Origin: CANLBN01 sp965230205
Lineage (GTDB): Bacteria > Pseudomonadota > Gammaproteobacteria > Pseudomonadales > Cellvibrionaceae
Assembly (NCBI GenBank): GCA_965230205.1
Contig: OZ245996.1
Span: 3,658,001-3,722,000 of the forward strand
Reading direction: 5' to 3'
Length of the DNA stretch: 64,000 nt
Shown here: positions 35,826 to 45,809 of the stretch, piece after piece
How positions within the stretch are numbered: the first letter of the stretch is position 1
Layout: each line of letters opens with the position of its first letter
The notes under the pieces: generated by a model
Database searches by the model: none
Seen by the model: only the letters and a program-made list of their open reading frames with translations
Told to the model about the DNA's origin: nothing
Program-made: the position numbers and the translations under genes

Positions 35826-36803
35826 ATGCTTGCATTTTTAATTAAGCGATTAGCACAAGCCATCGCAGTTATGTTCGTGATTAGTATCATTAGTTTTTCT
35901 ATTCAGGACAACTTGGGTGATCCTCTACGTGAACTGGTTGGACAATCAGTCTCCGAAGCAGAAAGGCAAGCCTTACGGGACGAACTCGGCTTAAACGACC
36001 CATTTATTACTCAATATTTGCGCTTTGCAGGCAAAGCCTTACAAGGAGATTTAGGCACATCTTACTTCTTTAAAAAGCCTGCACTCGAAGTGATATTATC
36101 CAAATTATCAGCGACGCTGGATTTGGTTTTTGGTGCGACATTAATCATCATTAGCTTGTCTGTTCCCCTAGGCGTTTATTGCGCTTTAAAACCACAAAAG
36201 TGGCTTGCAAAAACAATTATGGGATTGAGCACGGTTGGCATTTCTATCCCTGTTTTTCTCACGGCAATTGGCTTAATTTATATTTTTGCCATTGAATTAG
36301 GTTGGGCACCAGCATTTGGCAGAGGTGATACAGGTAGTTTTTTTGGTTTATGGGACAGTGCTTTTCTTACTAAAGACGGACTAGCACATTTAGTTTTACC
36401 ATCGATTACACTAGCTTCGATTATGTTGCCATTATTCATTCGCTTGATACGTTCTGAGATGCAAGAAGTATTGCAATCAGAATATGTACGCTTTGCATGG
36501 GCTAAGGGGTTATTTCCTAATCGCATTCATTATGTTCATGCGTTAAAAAACACCATGCTTCCGGTTATTACTGTTGGTGGTGTGCAAATCGGCACCATGG
36601 TTGCTTATACAATTTTAACGGAAACCGTATTTCAATGGCCAGGAATGGGATTTTTATTTCTTGAAGCAGTTAATCGCGTCGACACACCATTGATTGTGGC
36701 TTATTTAATTGTCGTTGGCGCTATATTTATTTTCGTCAATACTATTGTCGATATCATTTATGGCTTGGTCAACCCAACCGTTAAACTCATTGGCAATAAA
36801 TAA
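35826..36803 (+). CDS. Peptide ABC transporter permease, DppB-like
   Basis: 325 residues, six predicted membrane segments, and the binding-protein-dependent transport signature around SEYVRFAWAKGLFPNRIHYVHALKN (EAA loop, about residues 215-240). The N-terminus MLAFLIKRLAQAIAVMFVISIISF is typical of DppB/OppB. It forms the first half of the inner-membrane channel. It is followed by the second permease after 17 bp. Confidence 0.93.
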   Translation: MLAFLIKRLAQAIAVMFVISIISFSIQDNLGDPLRELVGQSVSEAERQALRDELGLNDPFITQYLRFAGKALQGDLGTSYFFKKPALEVILSKLSATLDLVFGATLIIISLSVPLGVYCALKPQKWLAKTIMGLSTVGISIPVFLTAIGLIYIFAIELGWAPAFGRGDTGSFFGLWDSAFLTKDGLAHLVLPSITLASIMLPLFIRLIRSEMQEVLQSEYVRFAWAKGLFPNRIHYVHALKNTMLPVITVGGVQIGTMVAYTILTETVFQWPGMGFLFLEAVNRVDTPLIVAYLIVVGAIFIFVNTIVDIIYGLVNPTVKLIGNK

Positions 36804-36820
36804 CACTGGAGGGAAATAAT

Positions 36821-37777
36821 ATGTCGAATAACCCAACACTTCCGGTGAATGATCAAACTCGTACATTATCAGAAAAATTTTTTGGATCACATTTTTGGCA
36901 TAGCTTAAAAATTGATGTTGTTGCCCAACTATGTTTTTTAGTTTTTATTACCTATGTTGTGATGGCATTGCTTGCGCCGGCAATAGCACCATTTGACCCT
37001 TATGACCCAGCGTCAATTGACATTATGAATTCGGAAATTCCACCAAGTTGGTCAGCTGAAGGGGATGAAAATTTCTGGCTTGGCACAGATAACCAAGGTC
37101 GTGATCTTTGGTCAACTATTTTGTATGGGACACGGATATCATTACTCATTGGTGTTGGCGCTGTTTTATTACAGGCTTTTCTTGGTATTTGTATTGGCTT
37201 AATAGCAGGTTATATCGGTGGCCGTCTAGATAGCTTTTTAATGCGAATGGCTGATGTCCAATTATCTTTTTCTACTTTGATGGTCGCAATCATTTTCCTC
37301 GCTGTGTTTCAAGCCAGTTTTGGCACAGAGCTCTATCAAGAGCTTGCCATGATTATGCTTATTCTAGTAATAGGAATTGCTGAATGGCCACAATATGCGC
37401 GTACTGTACGTGCATCCGTGCTTGCTGAAAAAGAAAAAGAATATGTTGATGCTGCCAGAGTTATTGGCTTAAGCACACCACGCATTATGTTTCGGCATAT
37501 TTTGCCAAATACTTTATCCCCTATTTTAGTTATTTCAACAGTACAAGTTGCCAACGCCATTATTGCTGAAGCATCGCTATCTTTCCTTGGGCTTGGAATG
37601 CCGGCGTCTGAACCGTCGTTAGGCTCATTAATTTCTAGTGGTTTTGAATATATATTTTCTGGTTCATGGTGGATCACTATGATTCCAGGAATTGTATTAG
37701 TTCTTCTAGTTTTGGTGATGAATTTATTAGGCGATTGGTTACGTGATGTGTTGAATCCAAAACTTTATAAAGGCTAA
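36821..37777 (+). CDS. Peptide ABC transporter permease, DppC-like
   Basis: 318 residues with an N-terminal OppC-type segment, about six membrane helices and the EAA loop KEYVDAARVIGLSTPRIMFRHILPN. The periplasmic loop GTDNQGRDLWSTILYGTRISL is diagnostic of the DppC/OppC family. Paired with DppB-like. The ATPase gene starts 3 bp downstream. Confidence 0.93.
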   Translation: MSNNPTLPVNDQTRTLSEKFFGSHFWHSLKIDVVAQLCFLVFITYVVMALLAPAIAPFDPYDPASIDIMNSEIPPSWSAEGDENFWLGTDNQGRDLWSTILYGTRISLLIGVGAVLLQAFLGICIGLIAGYIGGRLDSFLMRMADVQLSFSTLMVAIIFLAVFQASFGTELYQELAMIMLILVIGIAEWPQYARTVRASVLAEKEKEYVDAARVIGLSTPRIMFRHILPNTLSPILVISTVQVANAIIAEASLSFLGLGMPASEPSLGSLISSGFEYIFSGSWWITMIPGIVLVLLVLVMNLLGDWLRDVLNPKLYKG

Positions 37778-37780
37778 GCA

Positions 37781-38767
37781 ATGGCATTACTACAAGTCAA
37801 AGACCTGGAAGTCTCATTCGATATGCGCAGCGGTAGCGTTAAAGCACTTCAAGATATTAATTTCTCTCTTGAACGTGGCGATCGTGTTGGTATTGTTGGT
37901 GAATCCGGTGCTGGTAAATCAGTACTTGGCTTTTCAATTTTAAATTTAATTTCACGCCCCGGCTCTATCACTGGCGGTAAAGTCTTATTTGAAAATAGAG
38001 ATTTAGCGAATTTATCTGCAAAGGAGCTTCGTGATATTCGCGGAAATCGTATCTCCATGATTTTCCAAGACCCTATGATGACATTAAACCCCGTCCTCAC
38101 CATTGGTACACAAATGATTGAGTGCTTACAGGCTCATCGTAAAATCAATAAGACTGATGCTAGAAAAATTGCAATTCAAAAATTACAACAAGTTTATATC
38201 CCTTCGCCAGAAACACGTTTGGACCAATACCCTCATGAGCTTTCAGGTGGTATGCGTCAGCGTATTGTTATTGCTATTGGCTTACTAATGGACCCAGAAA
38301 TTATTATCGCCGATGAGCCTACAACAGCATTAGATGTCACTATTCAGGCTGAAATCATGGCATTAATTCTCGAACTTTGCGAACGTAACCATGTGGCTTT
38401 AATCATGATTACCCATGACCTTGGTGTTATTTCTCAAGTGACGAACCGCTTATTTGTTATGTATTCTGGCAGAATAATAGAGCAAGGACCAACAAAAGAA
38501 ATTATTAACGATGCTCAACACCCCTACACACAGGGGTTAATTAATGCCTTACCTCAAATGACGATTCGAGGCGAAAGATTACAGCAAATTCCCGGTTCAA
38601 TGCCGTCATTAAATACAAAAATAACAGGCTGTGCATTTCATCCTCGCTGCGAGCATGCCGAAGACACTTGCACCAAAATTCACCCCAACTACACAACGTC
38701 TGGGGGCTGTAAAGTCGCTTGCCATATGATAGAAAAAATGAAAAACCAACCCTTGCTTAGCGAATAA
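37781..38767 (+). CDS. Peptide ABC transporter ATP-binding protein, DppD-like
   Basis: 328 residues: Walker A GESGAGKS, signature LSGGMRQR, Walker B IIADEP. The oligopeptide/dipeptide C-terminal extension is present with CAFHPRCEHAEDTC, a cysteine cluster that may bind an Fe-S cluster in this family. It powers transport at the cytoplasmic face. Confidence 0.93.
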   Translation: MALLQVKDLEVSFDMRSGSVKALQDINFSLERGDRVGIVGESGAGKSVLGFSILNLISRPGSITGGKVLFENRDLANLSAKELRDIRGNRISMIFQDPMMTLNPVLTIGTQMIECLQAHRKINKTDARKIAIQKLQQVYIPSPETRLDQYPHELSGGMRQRIVIAIGLLMDPEIIIADEPTTALDVTIQAEIMALILELCERNHVALIMITHDLGVISQVTNRLFVMYSGRIIEQGPTKEIINDAQHPYTQGLINALPQMTIRGERLQQIPGSMPSLNTKITGCAFHPRCEHAEDTCTKIHPNYTTSGGCKVACHMIEKMKNQPLLSE

Positions 38768-38785
38768 AAATAATACGGAATTCTT

Positions 38786-39808
38786 GTGGATACTAATTTG
38801 AATACACCTTTACTCGAAGTAAAGGAATTACATAAACGTTTCTCTATCTCTGGAGACTTCCTTGATCAATTAAAAATTGAGAATGGAAGAATTCGTCGCA
38901 AAAAAGAATATGTACACGCAGCCAATGGCTTAAATTTAAATGTCATGCAAGGTGAATCACTGTGCTTGGTAGGTGAATCAGGTTGCGGGAAGTCTACTGT
39001 CGCACGCCTTGTCATGGGCTTAGAGAAACCAACACAAGGCAGTATTCATTATAAAGGTGAACGCATTGACACACTGTTTTCTAACAAAGAAATCATGCCT
39101 TACCGCAAAAAAATGCAGATGATTTTCCAAAACCCTTATGCCTCTCTAAACCCAAGAATGACGATCAATGCCACATTAATGGAACCCATTAAGATACACA
39201 ATCCCACATGGGATAATGCAATGGTACAAGACAAAGTACACGAGGTGATGTTATCAGTAGGTATTGATCCAACCTGGGGGTCACGCTTCCCTCATGAATT
39301 CTCAGGTGGACAACGTCAACGCATTAGTATTGCACGCGCCTTAGCTGTTGATCCTGAATTTATTGTGGCTGATGAACCTATTTCAGCCCTTGATGTGTCC
39401 ATTCAAGCACAAGTACTGAACTTAATGATGGATGCTCAACAAGAACGTGGGTTAACTTACTTATTTATCACTCATGACTTAGCGGTTGTTGAACATTTTG
39501 GTACTCGCGTTGCAGTGATGTATTTAGGCACATTATGCGAAGTCAGCACAGCCGAACGATTATTTGATCGCCCGCGCCATCCATATACCCAGGCCCTGTT
39601 ATCAGCCATACCCAGGCTCAATGATAATCACCCAAGTTATATAAAACTCCAAGGTGAAGTACCTACTCCTGTTAATCTACCTTCTGGCTGCGTATTCCAT
39701 GGCCGCTGCCCTCATGCCAATGCTCGCTGTAAAGCAGAAGTCCCTGCACTAACTGAAGTAGAAGGTACGCAGGTTGCTTGCCATGCCATTGAAGAAGGAC
39801 GCTTATAA
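38786..39808 (+). CDS. Peptide ABC transporter ATP-binding protein, DppF-like
   Basis: 340 residues starting at GTG 38786. Walker A GESGCGKS, signature FSGGQRQR, Walker B FIVADEP, and the C-terminal oligopeptide motif CVFHGRCPHANARC. An insert of about 20 residues (FLDQLKIENGRIRRKKEYVH) before Walker A matches the DppF/OppF pattern of this family. It completes a four-gene transporter with two permeases and the binding protein upstream. Confidence 0.93.
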   Translation: MDTNLNTPLLEVKELHKRFSISGDFLDQLKIENGRIRRKKEYVHAANGLNLNVMQGESLCLVGESGCGKSTVARLVMGLEKPTQGSIHYKGERIDTLFSNKEIMPYRKKMQMIFQNPYASLNPRMTINATLMEPIKIHNPTWDNAMVQDKVHEVMLSVGIDPTWGSRFPHEFSGGQRQRISIARALAVDPEFIVADEPISALDVSIQAQVLNLMMDAQQERGLTYLFITHDLAVVEHFGTRVAVMYLGTLCEVSTAERLFDRPRHPYTQALLSAIPRLNDNHPSYIKLQGEVPTPVNLPSGCVFHGRCPHANARCKAEVPALTEVEGTQVACHAIEEGRL

Positions 39809-39813
39809 ATCTT

Positions 39814-40971
39814 ATGATTACAATTTCATCCAGTTTTGATTCCGGTAATATTGAGGTTATCAACACAGATAACACACAAGATATTCAGCTAAATATTCGC
39901 AAAGATATAGCCGCCGACCATTTTCAATGGTTTCACTTTAGAGTTCAGGGTGCTATAGGGGAATCACTAAAAATACGACTAATGAATGCGTCTGGCGCTA
40001 CATTTGCTGAGGGCTGGGATAACTATAATGCGATTGCATCCTATGATCGAAAAACATGGTTTCGAGTTCCTAGTCATTATAAAAACGGTGAGCTGATTAT
40101 CGATATCAGCGTTGAACAAAATAGTGTTTATATTGCGTATTTTGCTCCTTATAGTTATGAACGCCATTTAGATTTACTAGCATGGGCTGAATCACAACCG
40201 ATTTGTCGTTCTGACAATATTGGCTTATCTACTCAAAATCGTGATATGACGTTATTAACGATTGAAGGCAAAGCAGTTAAACAAAAAAATCACGCAGACA
40301 ATGCCAAAAAAATATGGATCATCGCCCGTCAGCACCCAGCTGAAACGATGGCAGAATGGTTTATTGAAGGTTTGCTGAAACGGCTTTTAGATCCCCACGA
40401 TGGAACTGCCAGAGCTGTTTTACAAAGTGCGATATTTTATATTGTTCCTAATATGAATCCAGATGGTTCAGTATTAGGTAATTTGCGCACTAATGCTAAA
40501 GGGGTTGATCTTAACCGTGCATGGCTAGCTGCAAGCCCTGAAGAAAGCCCTGAAGTATTCAGTGTAAAAAATTATATACAAAAAACAGGCTGTGATTTAT
40601 TTCTGGATATTCATGGAGATGAAAGTCGGCCTTATAATTACATTCTCGACCAAAAAGATATCGCCACATCAGAAAAGGTGCTTCAGCTTGAAGATGAATT
40701 TCAGCATCTATTTCTTGATGCAAGTGCTGAATTCCAAATGACACGCAGTTATTCATTCTCTAAATTTGGTGTAGACACTCAAGGCATTGGCAGCATATGG
40801 GTTGGCAACCATTTCCAATGCCCTTCAATGACACTGGAAATGCCTTTTATAGACAATGAAGACCTTCCTGATACTCAATTCGGCTGGTCTCCAGAGCGTT
40901 GTCAACGATTTGGCCACTCCATGCTAGAGGCAATATATCGCTTAACACCAAAATTAGGCAACGTTGAATAG
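39814..40971 (+). CDS. M14 zinc carboxypeptidase, cytosolic (CCP-like)
   Basis: 385 residues without signal peptide. An N-terminal beta-rich domain (1-130, with FHFRVQGAIGESLKIRL and YERHLDLL) precedes the peptidase domain, as in cytosolic carboxypeptidases (CCP/AGTPBP-like). The catalytic residues can be seen: HPAE (zinc, about 168-171), NPDGS and NLRTN...DLNR (substrate), DIHGDE (zinc His), and LEMPF (general-base Glu, near 350). It starts 5 bp after the ABC ATPase, so it likely processes imported peptides in the cytoplasm. Specificity is unknown. Confidence 0.85.
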   Translation: MITISSSFDSGNIEVINTDNTQDIQLNIRKDIAADHFQWFHFRVQGAIGESLKIRLMNASGATFAEGWDNYNAIASYDRKTWFRVPSHYKNGELIIDISVEQNSVYIAYFAPYSYERHLDLLAWAESQPICRSDNIGLSTQNRDMTLLTIEGKAVKQKNHADNAKKIWIIARQHPAETMAEWFIEGLLKRLLDPHDGTARAVLQSAIFYIVPNMNPDGSVLGNLRTNAKGVDLNRAWLAASPEESPEVFSVKNYIQKTGCDLFLDIHGDESRPYNYILDQKDIATSEKVLQLEDEFQHLFLDASAEFQMTRSYSFSKFGVDTQGIGSIWVGNHFQCPSMTLEMPFIDNEDLPDTQFGWSPERCQRFGHSMLEAIYRLTPKLGNVE

Positions 40972-41078
40972 AACTGTTTAACCATTGCTCACGCAATATT
41001 CAAATACAGCAGATTAAATTGTAGTATTTGATGTCGTATTAGTAATGGTGATGTGATCATGGTTTGGTAATATAAATT

Positions 41079-42020
41079 ATGGAAATTCGCTGGTTAGAAG
41101 ATTTTATTGTGCTTGAGCGTACACGGCATTTTTCCCGTGCGGCTATCGCTCAAAATGTGACACAACCGACCTTCAGCCGTAGAATCAAATTATTAGAGCA
41201 AGAAGTGGGGGTGACGCTCATCGACCGCAATAGCCTACCACTATCGCTAACACCTGCGGGAGAAATTTTTTTAGTCGCAGCTAAGCAGATTATTGATACT
41301 GCTCGAGATACCAAACGACGCTGCCACGAAGTAAGAGAAACTGAACTCAATCGTTTATCATTTGCTACAACACAATCGTTATATTTAAGCGTATACAAGT
41401 CTTGGCTAAAGCCTTTTTCAAAATCAATTGAAGTCGATGTAGATCTAAATTTAGAATCAACATTCTGGTTGATAAACGATTTTGTTACTGCGCTACGTCA
41501 ACAACAATGTGACTTGATGTTATGTTATTGGCATAATGATATTGCTGAGCTAAATGATTTGGACAGCGATGAATTTGAATATGTCCGAATTTTTGATGAG
41601 TGGATGGTTCCAATCAGTGCAATGGATGAGCATGGTGCGGCACTACACCAACTTCCTGGTAGTAAACGCAAGCCCTTACCGTATATTGGCTATTATAAAA
41701 AAACATTTATCAGCCCATTCTTAGAATACTTCTTTTCACAATTTAGTACCCCACCCTATTTAACCACTATGAATGAAAATATGCATTCAGCGAGTGTAAA
41801 AGCTATGATTGAGGAGGGCTTTGGATTAGGTTGGGTCGTCAAACGACTAGTAGAAGAAAGCCTGGAAAATAACCGCCTCACAATCATCGGAGATGAACGC
41901 TGGCAAATGCCATTAGAAGTTCGACTCTATCGAGTAAAAAATAACACCAACCCTAATCTTAAAATTTTTTGGGATAATATTAAAGCCAGTTTAGCCAAAA
42001 ATACTGAAGAACAACTGTAA
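41079..42020 (+). CDS. LysR family transcriptional regulator
   Basis: 313 residues with the LysR helix-turn-helix at the N-terminus (WLEDFIVLERTRHFSRAAIAQNVTQPTFSRRIKLLE) and an effector domain including EEGFGLGWV near residue 240. It lies 107 bp downstream of the carboxypeptidase on the same strand and may control the transporter operon. It is convergent with the LnmK-like gene. Confidence 0.92.
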   Translation: MEIRWLEDFIVLERTRHFSRAAIAQNVTQPTFSRRIKLLEQEVGVTLIDRNSLPLSLTPAGEIFLVAAKQIIDTARDTKRRCHEVRETELNRLSFATTQSLYLSVYKSWLKPFSKSIEVDVDLNLESTFWLINDFVTALRQQQCDLMLCYWHNDIAELNDLDSDEFEYVRIFDEWMVPISAMDEHGAALHQLPGSKRKPLPYIGYYKKTFISPFLEYFFSQFSTPPYLTTMNENMHSASVKAMIEEGFGLGWVVKRLVEESLENNRLTIIGDERWQMPLEVRLYRVKNNTNPNLKIFWDNIKASLAKNTEEQL

Positions 42021-42105
42021 AATTTTAATAATGTCGTAACTGCTATCTAGATAAACCGCTTACCCTTGATATAAGACTTATTTAAAATAACTATAACGAC
42101 TGTTT

Positions 42106-43071
42106 TTATAGCGTGGCTCCCATTTTAAATTTTATTCTATCGTGTTGCATAGAACTCCTTTTAGTATTTTCTGTCGGTAGCTTTTCCGACCATTGTTGAT
42201 GTTGATGAATCAATTCCTTTTTATGTGTAACGACCGCAGCAATTAATGCCTGATCAGACTGTCGATACAATGCTGCCTGATGTTTTAATGCTCTTTTCGA
42301 TAGCAGACGAGGTGGATTTTCTTGATCGATATAACAATGCAAGCTGTCGTCTAGGTTAATATTGCCATAATAATAAATACTACGATCATAGCTAGTCCAT
42401 AACTGGGCATCTGCTTGTAGATGACGTTCCGCCCGATCTACGATCGATTGAAATTGTGCAAAGTAAAGAAAATCTGCACCATTAAAGTCGGAATATGGAC
42501 ATGGGTGATAAGTAAAAAACTCTTTTTTGTATTTTTTTTGACAAATATTTCTTTTATAAAAACTGCGACCGTATTTATGTTCGTGCATCATAGTACTTGC
42601 ACGTTCACAGGCCGCCCAGTTCCCTTTCGCTATTTCTGCCCTAGCGACTGTTTGATTATTACCTTGTTGCGAGCGACTAACAAAACTTGAGAGTAATTCC
42701 AATGTGGCAATGACTTGTTTATTATTTTCTCTACCTTCACCCCCATTCGCATAAATTTTATGGCAGCTATATGAACGCGATGGCGATACACGCTTGAGCG
42801 TCGTTTCTATACTCAGGCGCGCATGCTCTACTACATGATTTAAACGAGCTTCTTTTATTTTAGCGACTAAAAAAGCGGCGTACATAGGCTGGCCCTTCGA
42901 ATCGATAAAATAAGGGGCTGTTAAACCAAGATGCTTTGCCAATGCTAACCAATGTTGATTGCCACACTCTTTTAATAGCCAGTTTTCACTAAGGCCACCT
43001 AAAGCAAGCTGTGGCATGCCAATTAAAAAATCGTGAGACAAAAAAATATACCCATTAAACTTTCTAATCAT
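42106..43071 (-). CDS. LnmK/Pnap_2097-like protein at the end of the Nit1C cluster
   Basis: 321 residues, no signal peptide. The N-terminal block GMPQLALGGLSENWLLKECG (residues about 18-38) with HWLALAKHLGL is the pattern I associate with LnmK-type double-hot-dog proteins (LnmK is a bifunctional acyltransferase/decarboxylase) and the Pnap_2097 biosynthetic family. Further segments are FLYFAQFQSIVDRAER, SYDRSIYYYGNINLDDS and a helical C-terminus. The active residues cannot be verified by eye. It begins 31 bp after the NitH stop on the same strand, so it probably belongs to the nit operon. The family call is moderate; the role is unknown. Confidence 0.5.
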   Translation of the reverse strand: MIRKFNGYIFLSHDFLIGMPQLALGGLSENWLLKECGNQHWLALAKHLGLTAPYFIDSKGQPMYAAFLVAKIKEARLNHVVEHARLSIETTLKRVSPSRSYSCHKIYANGGEGRENNKQVIATLELLSSFVSRSQQGNNQTVARAEIAKGNWAACERASTMMHEHKYGRSFYKRNICQKKYKKEFFTYHPCPYSDFNGADFLYFAQFQSIVDRAERHLQADAQLWTSYDRSIYYYGNINLDDSLHCYIDQENPPRLLSKRALKHQAALYRQSDQALIAAVVTHKKELIHQHQQWSEKLPTENTKRSSMQHDRIKFKMGATL

Positions 43072-43102
43072 ATAGTTTATGTCTTTCTAAACGGTAAAGT
43101 AT

Positions 43103-44395
43103 TTAAGATGCTTTTGATAACTGCTCATCGAGCATGCTGGCTGAATGCCGCTGCTGTATTTTTTCTGAAAGGTAATGTGCGTCTGCCGATACACCAGAAA
43201 ACCTCCCCGATCCCCAAGTGTGCAGCCAAGGTAAACCAATAAAATACAATCCAGGCTCACTAGTTACGCCACGACTATGTATCGGCACACCACAACCATT
43301 GAATACTGGCACGTTTAACCAAGAAAAATCGGGTGTAAAACCAATACACCAAATAATACTAGTGATACCTGAAGCCTCAAGGTCTAAGGCTTCACGTTCA
43401 GCCTCTGGTTCCCACACAGGCTCGTAAGGTTCAGCTGCTGGCGCATCGATAGAATTTTTTTCTATGTACGCATCAATACGTGAGTTAATATTGTTATATA
43501 CATCATCAGCAGCGTTTAAATTGGCCGTTAAGTTTGGACGAAAAAGCAATTGTCCATTATCATAATTTTCCATAAGACCAAATAATTCCATGCCTTCTTT
43601 AGCGAACTGACGCAAATCAATTTCACGGCCGCCATCACGCCCCGTCACATAGTGATTAGTGTTATCACGTACACCTTCACGTAGTGGATGCTCATCGACT
43701 GATTTTTTGTAATAGTCCATATCATCCAGCCATTCAACCACATCTTTACCTCGGTATTGGCGGGCTACACGTGGTGCGTCACCAGTAGCTAAGAATACTT
43801 TTTTACCATCGATGTGCAGATCTTCAGCAATTTGCGCGCCTGACTGTCCCGAACCAACAACCAGTACACCGCCTTCTGGGAGCTGTTGGGAATTTTTATA
43901 CTGGTTTGAATGAATTTGTTCTATGTTTTTTGGAATACGCTCAGCCACACGCGGAATAATTGGCTTTACATAGCCTCCTGATGCAACAACAACTTGATTG
44001 CCAGTAAACTCTCCTTGAGACGTTTGGAGTAAAAACTGACCATTGTCCATTTTGGTAACATTGTCTACACTCGTATTCTCTATGATTGGAGGTTGTACTT
44101 TTTCGATGAAGCGATTGAGATAATTAATAATCTCTTCACGCTTCATAAAACCTTTAGGCTCATCACCATCGTAAGGATGGTTAGGTAAATTACATTGCCA
44201 GTTAGGAGTGACTAGTGTAAAAGAGTCCCAGCGCTGAGTTTTCCAGCTGTGCATCATGGTATTTTTTTCAAAAACTAAGTGATCGATATCAAATTCTTTC
44301 AAGTAAGCACTCATCGACAAACCCGCTTGTCCGCCGCCGATAATTAATACGGAGTAATGTTTGGTCTCTTGTTTTTTGGGTTGCAAAATAGGCAT
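43103..44395 (-). CDS. nitH: NitH, MSMEG_0569-type FAD-dependent oxidoreductase
   Basis: 430 residues. An N-terminal FAD motif VLIIGGGQAGLSMSAYL (about 17-33) and a second Rossmann motif VLVVGSGQSGAQIAEDL (about 178-194) place it among flavin-containing monooxygenase-like NAD(P)H oxidoreductases. The MSMEG_0569 family is known only from Nit1C-type clusters. It lies 83 bp downstream of nitG on the same strand. Its substrate is unknown; oxygen insertion into an organic nitrogen compound is the natural inference. Confidence 0.88.
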   Translation of the reverse strand: MPILQPKKQETKHYSVLIIGGGQAGLSMSAYLKEFDIDHLVFEKNTMMHSWKTQRWDSFTLVTPNWQCNLPNHPYDGDEPKGFMKREEIINYLNRFIEKVQPPIIENTSVDNVTKMDNGQFLLQTSQGEFTGNQVVVASGGYVKPIIPRVAERIPKNIEQIHSNQYKNSQQLPEGGVLVVGSGQSGAQIAEDLHIDGKKVFLATGDAPRVARQYRGKDVVEWLDDMDYYKKSVDEHPLREGVRDNTNHYVTGRDGGREIDLRQFAKEGMELFGLMENYDNGQLLFRPNLTANLNAADDVYNNINSRIDAYIEKNSIDAPAAEPYEPVWEPEAEREALDLEASGITSIIWCIGFTPDFSWLNVPVFNGCGVPIHSRGVTSEPGLYFIGLPWLHTWGSGRFSGVSADAHYLSEKIQQRHSASMLDEQLSKAS

Positions 44396-44478
44396 GATAT
44401 TTTCCTCTAATATTTTACTTATCTATTATTTATCGCTATTAATATTTAAAATCTATTAATCATTAAAGTGCATCAACA

Positions 44479-44766
44479 TTAATCAATAAATTGGGTGACT
44501 GTTACTGTTTTCTTAGGATGATCAACAAAGTCGGCACACCGGGCTTTGATAGCGCTAAGCTGATTCATAGCGTTGGAACATGGATAGCCGTAACTGCTGA
44601 GCACTCGATTGCTGGCAGCTTGCAATCCATTCTCACTGGCATTTAAAAATTCGTTGATTGAATATTCTTTGCCAATAATAAAGTACTGCTTGATCACACT
44701 AGAAGGCGAGTAACAAGCTTCAGTTTTTCCGTCTGGCCAAACCACTTCAAATCTTACAACAGGCAT
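44479..44766 (-). CDS. nitG: NitG, MSMEG_0570 family small protein
   Basis: 95 residues, no domain I can name outside this cluster. It matches the MSMEG_0570 family by pattern: MPVVRFEVVWPDGKTEACYSPSSVIKQYF and a cysteine-containing RC...DFVDHP end. It overlaps the nitF stop by 13 bases. This protein is characteristic of Nit1C clusters and is described as part of a nitrogen-starvation response. Function unknown. Confidence 0.85.
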   Translation of the reverse strand: MPVVRFEVVWPDGKTEACYSPSSVIKQYFIIGKEYSINEFLNASENGLQAASNRVLSSYGYPCSNAMNQLSAIKARCADFVDHPKKTVTVTQFID

Positions 44767-45809
44767 TGCATAGCCTCCTTTTTCTGAGGTTCTATATTGG
44801 AAGTTTCGGTGGAAAAATTTTTTGCTGATGCTTGCCTAAAACCTAAAAAGCTGGATGTTTCAAAATCCCAAAATGTCTCCCTTTCTTGGCAATCGCCTTG
44901 TTCATCAATGACATCAATTGATGGACGCTCAGTAACGGTTCCAATACGTGCTGCACGAATATCTCGGTTTTCAAAACTAGCCACCACTTTTTCTACGTTA
45001 TCAACTGGACAAGTCATTAAAAAACCAAAACTAGGAAAAGCACATAGCCATTCTTGCCAACCCACGTCATCAGGCTTAGGGATCTGTTGTAAAAACACAT
45101 CAGCACCGGTTTGCGAGCAATCCATAAACATTGCAAGTGTGCCTAATAAGCCTGCCTGACTAATATCTTTGCAGCCAGTGAGCCAACCTTTTTCGGCCAG
45201 ACTAGGAAGTAGTTCAATATCACCACGCAATCGTTCACCAGGTGCATCAGTACTGGCGTTCCAGTTTAAATAGGGAGGACGAAAGGCACCGCGATGATCC
45301 ATTGCTACCACAATGGCCTCACCTGGAGACGCATTAAAACTGGTAAGCACATAATCAGCGTGCCCTAAAATAGAAACCGCTAACTGTGTAGCATTACTAT
45401 TATGACTAGTATGACCGCCAACAACAGGTACACGGTAAGTTGATGCGGCGGCTTGCATACCAGCGAATATCTGCTGGCTAATAAGTTGATCTGCATCCCA
45501 AAGCGCATTGACGACTGCACGAGACCGACCTCCCATAGCGGTAATATCACTGACATTAACCATTACGCTACACCAGCCTGCAAACCAAGGATCGCTCACA
45601 ACAAATTCGGGGATAAACCCTTCAATCGCAAATAAGTCATAACCTTTCGTCGTTTTTAATATGGCGCAGTCATCTCCATTGGGAAAGCGACTATCATGAC
45701 AAGAATCATCATCCTTACGGGATTCAAAATAAGAAATCACTGGCGCCAATGAGATTTTAGAGGCAATACCAGGGTAAGCGCGTACCTGATCAATAAGAGG
45801 CTTTAGCAT
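44754..45809 (-). CDS. nitF: NitF, Sll0787 family AIR synthase-like protein
   Basis: 351 residues resembling the AIR synthase (PurM)/SelD/ThiL ATP-dependent fold: a N-terminal half with NGDDCAILKTTKGYDLFAIEGFIPEFVVSDPWFAGWCSVMVNVSDITAMGGRSRAVV-type residues and DISQAGLLGTLAMF in the C-terminal half. It is not PurM, which has a different N-terminus. The protein probably activates an amide or carboxylate with ATP; its substrate is unknown. It overlaps nitE by seven bases and nitG by thirteen. Confidence 0.87.
   Translation of the reverse strand: MLKPLIDQVRAYPGIASKISLAPVISYFESRKDDDSCHDSRFPNGDDCAILKTTKGYDLFAIEGFIPEFVVSDPWFAGWCSVMVNVSDITAMGGRSRAVVNALWDADQLISQQIFAGMQAAASTYRVPVVGGHTSHNSNATQLAVSILGHADYVLTSFNASPGEAIVVAMDHRGAFRPPYLNWNASTDAPGERLRGDIELLPSLAEKGWLTGCKDISQAGLLGTLAMFMDCSQTGADVFLQQIPKPDDVGWQEWLCAFPSFGFLMTCPVDNVEKVVASFENRDIRAARIGTVTERPSIDVIDEQGDCQERETFWDFETSSFLGFRQASAKNFSTETSNIEPQKKEAMQCLL

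Noticed and set aside
44797..45159. 120-residue plus-strand frame within nitF
   Set aside because: It is the antisense shadow of the conserved AIR-synthase-like gene.
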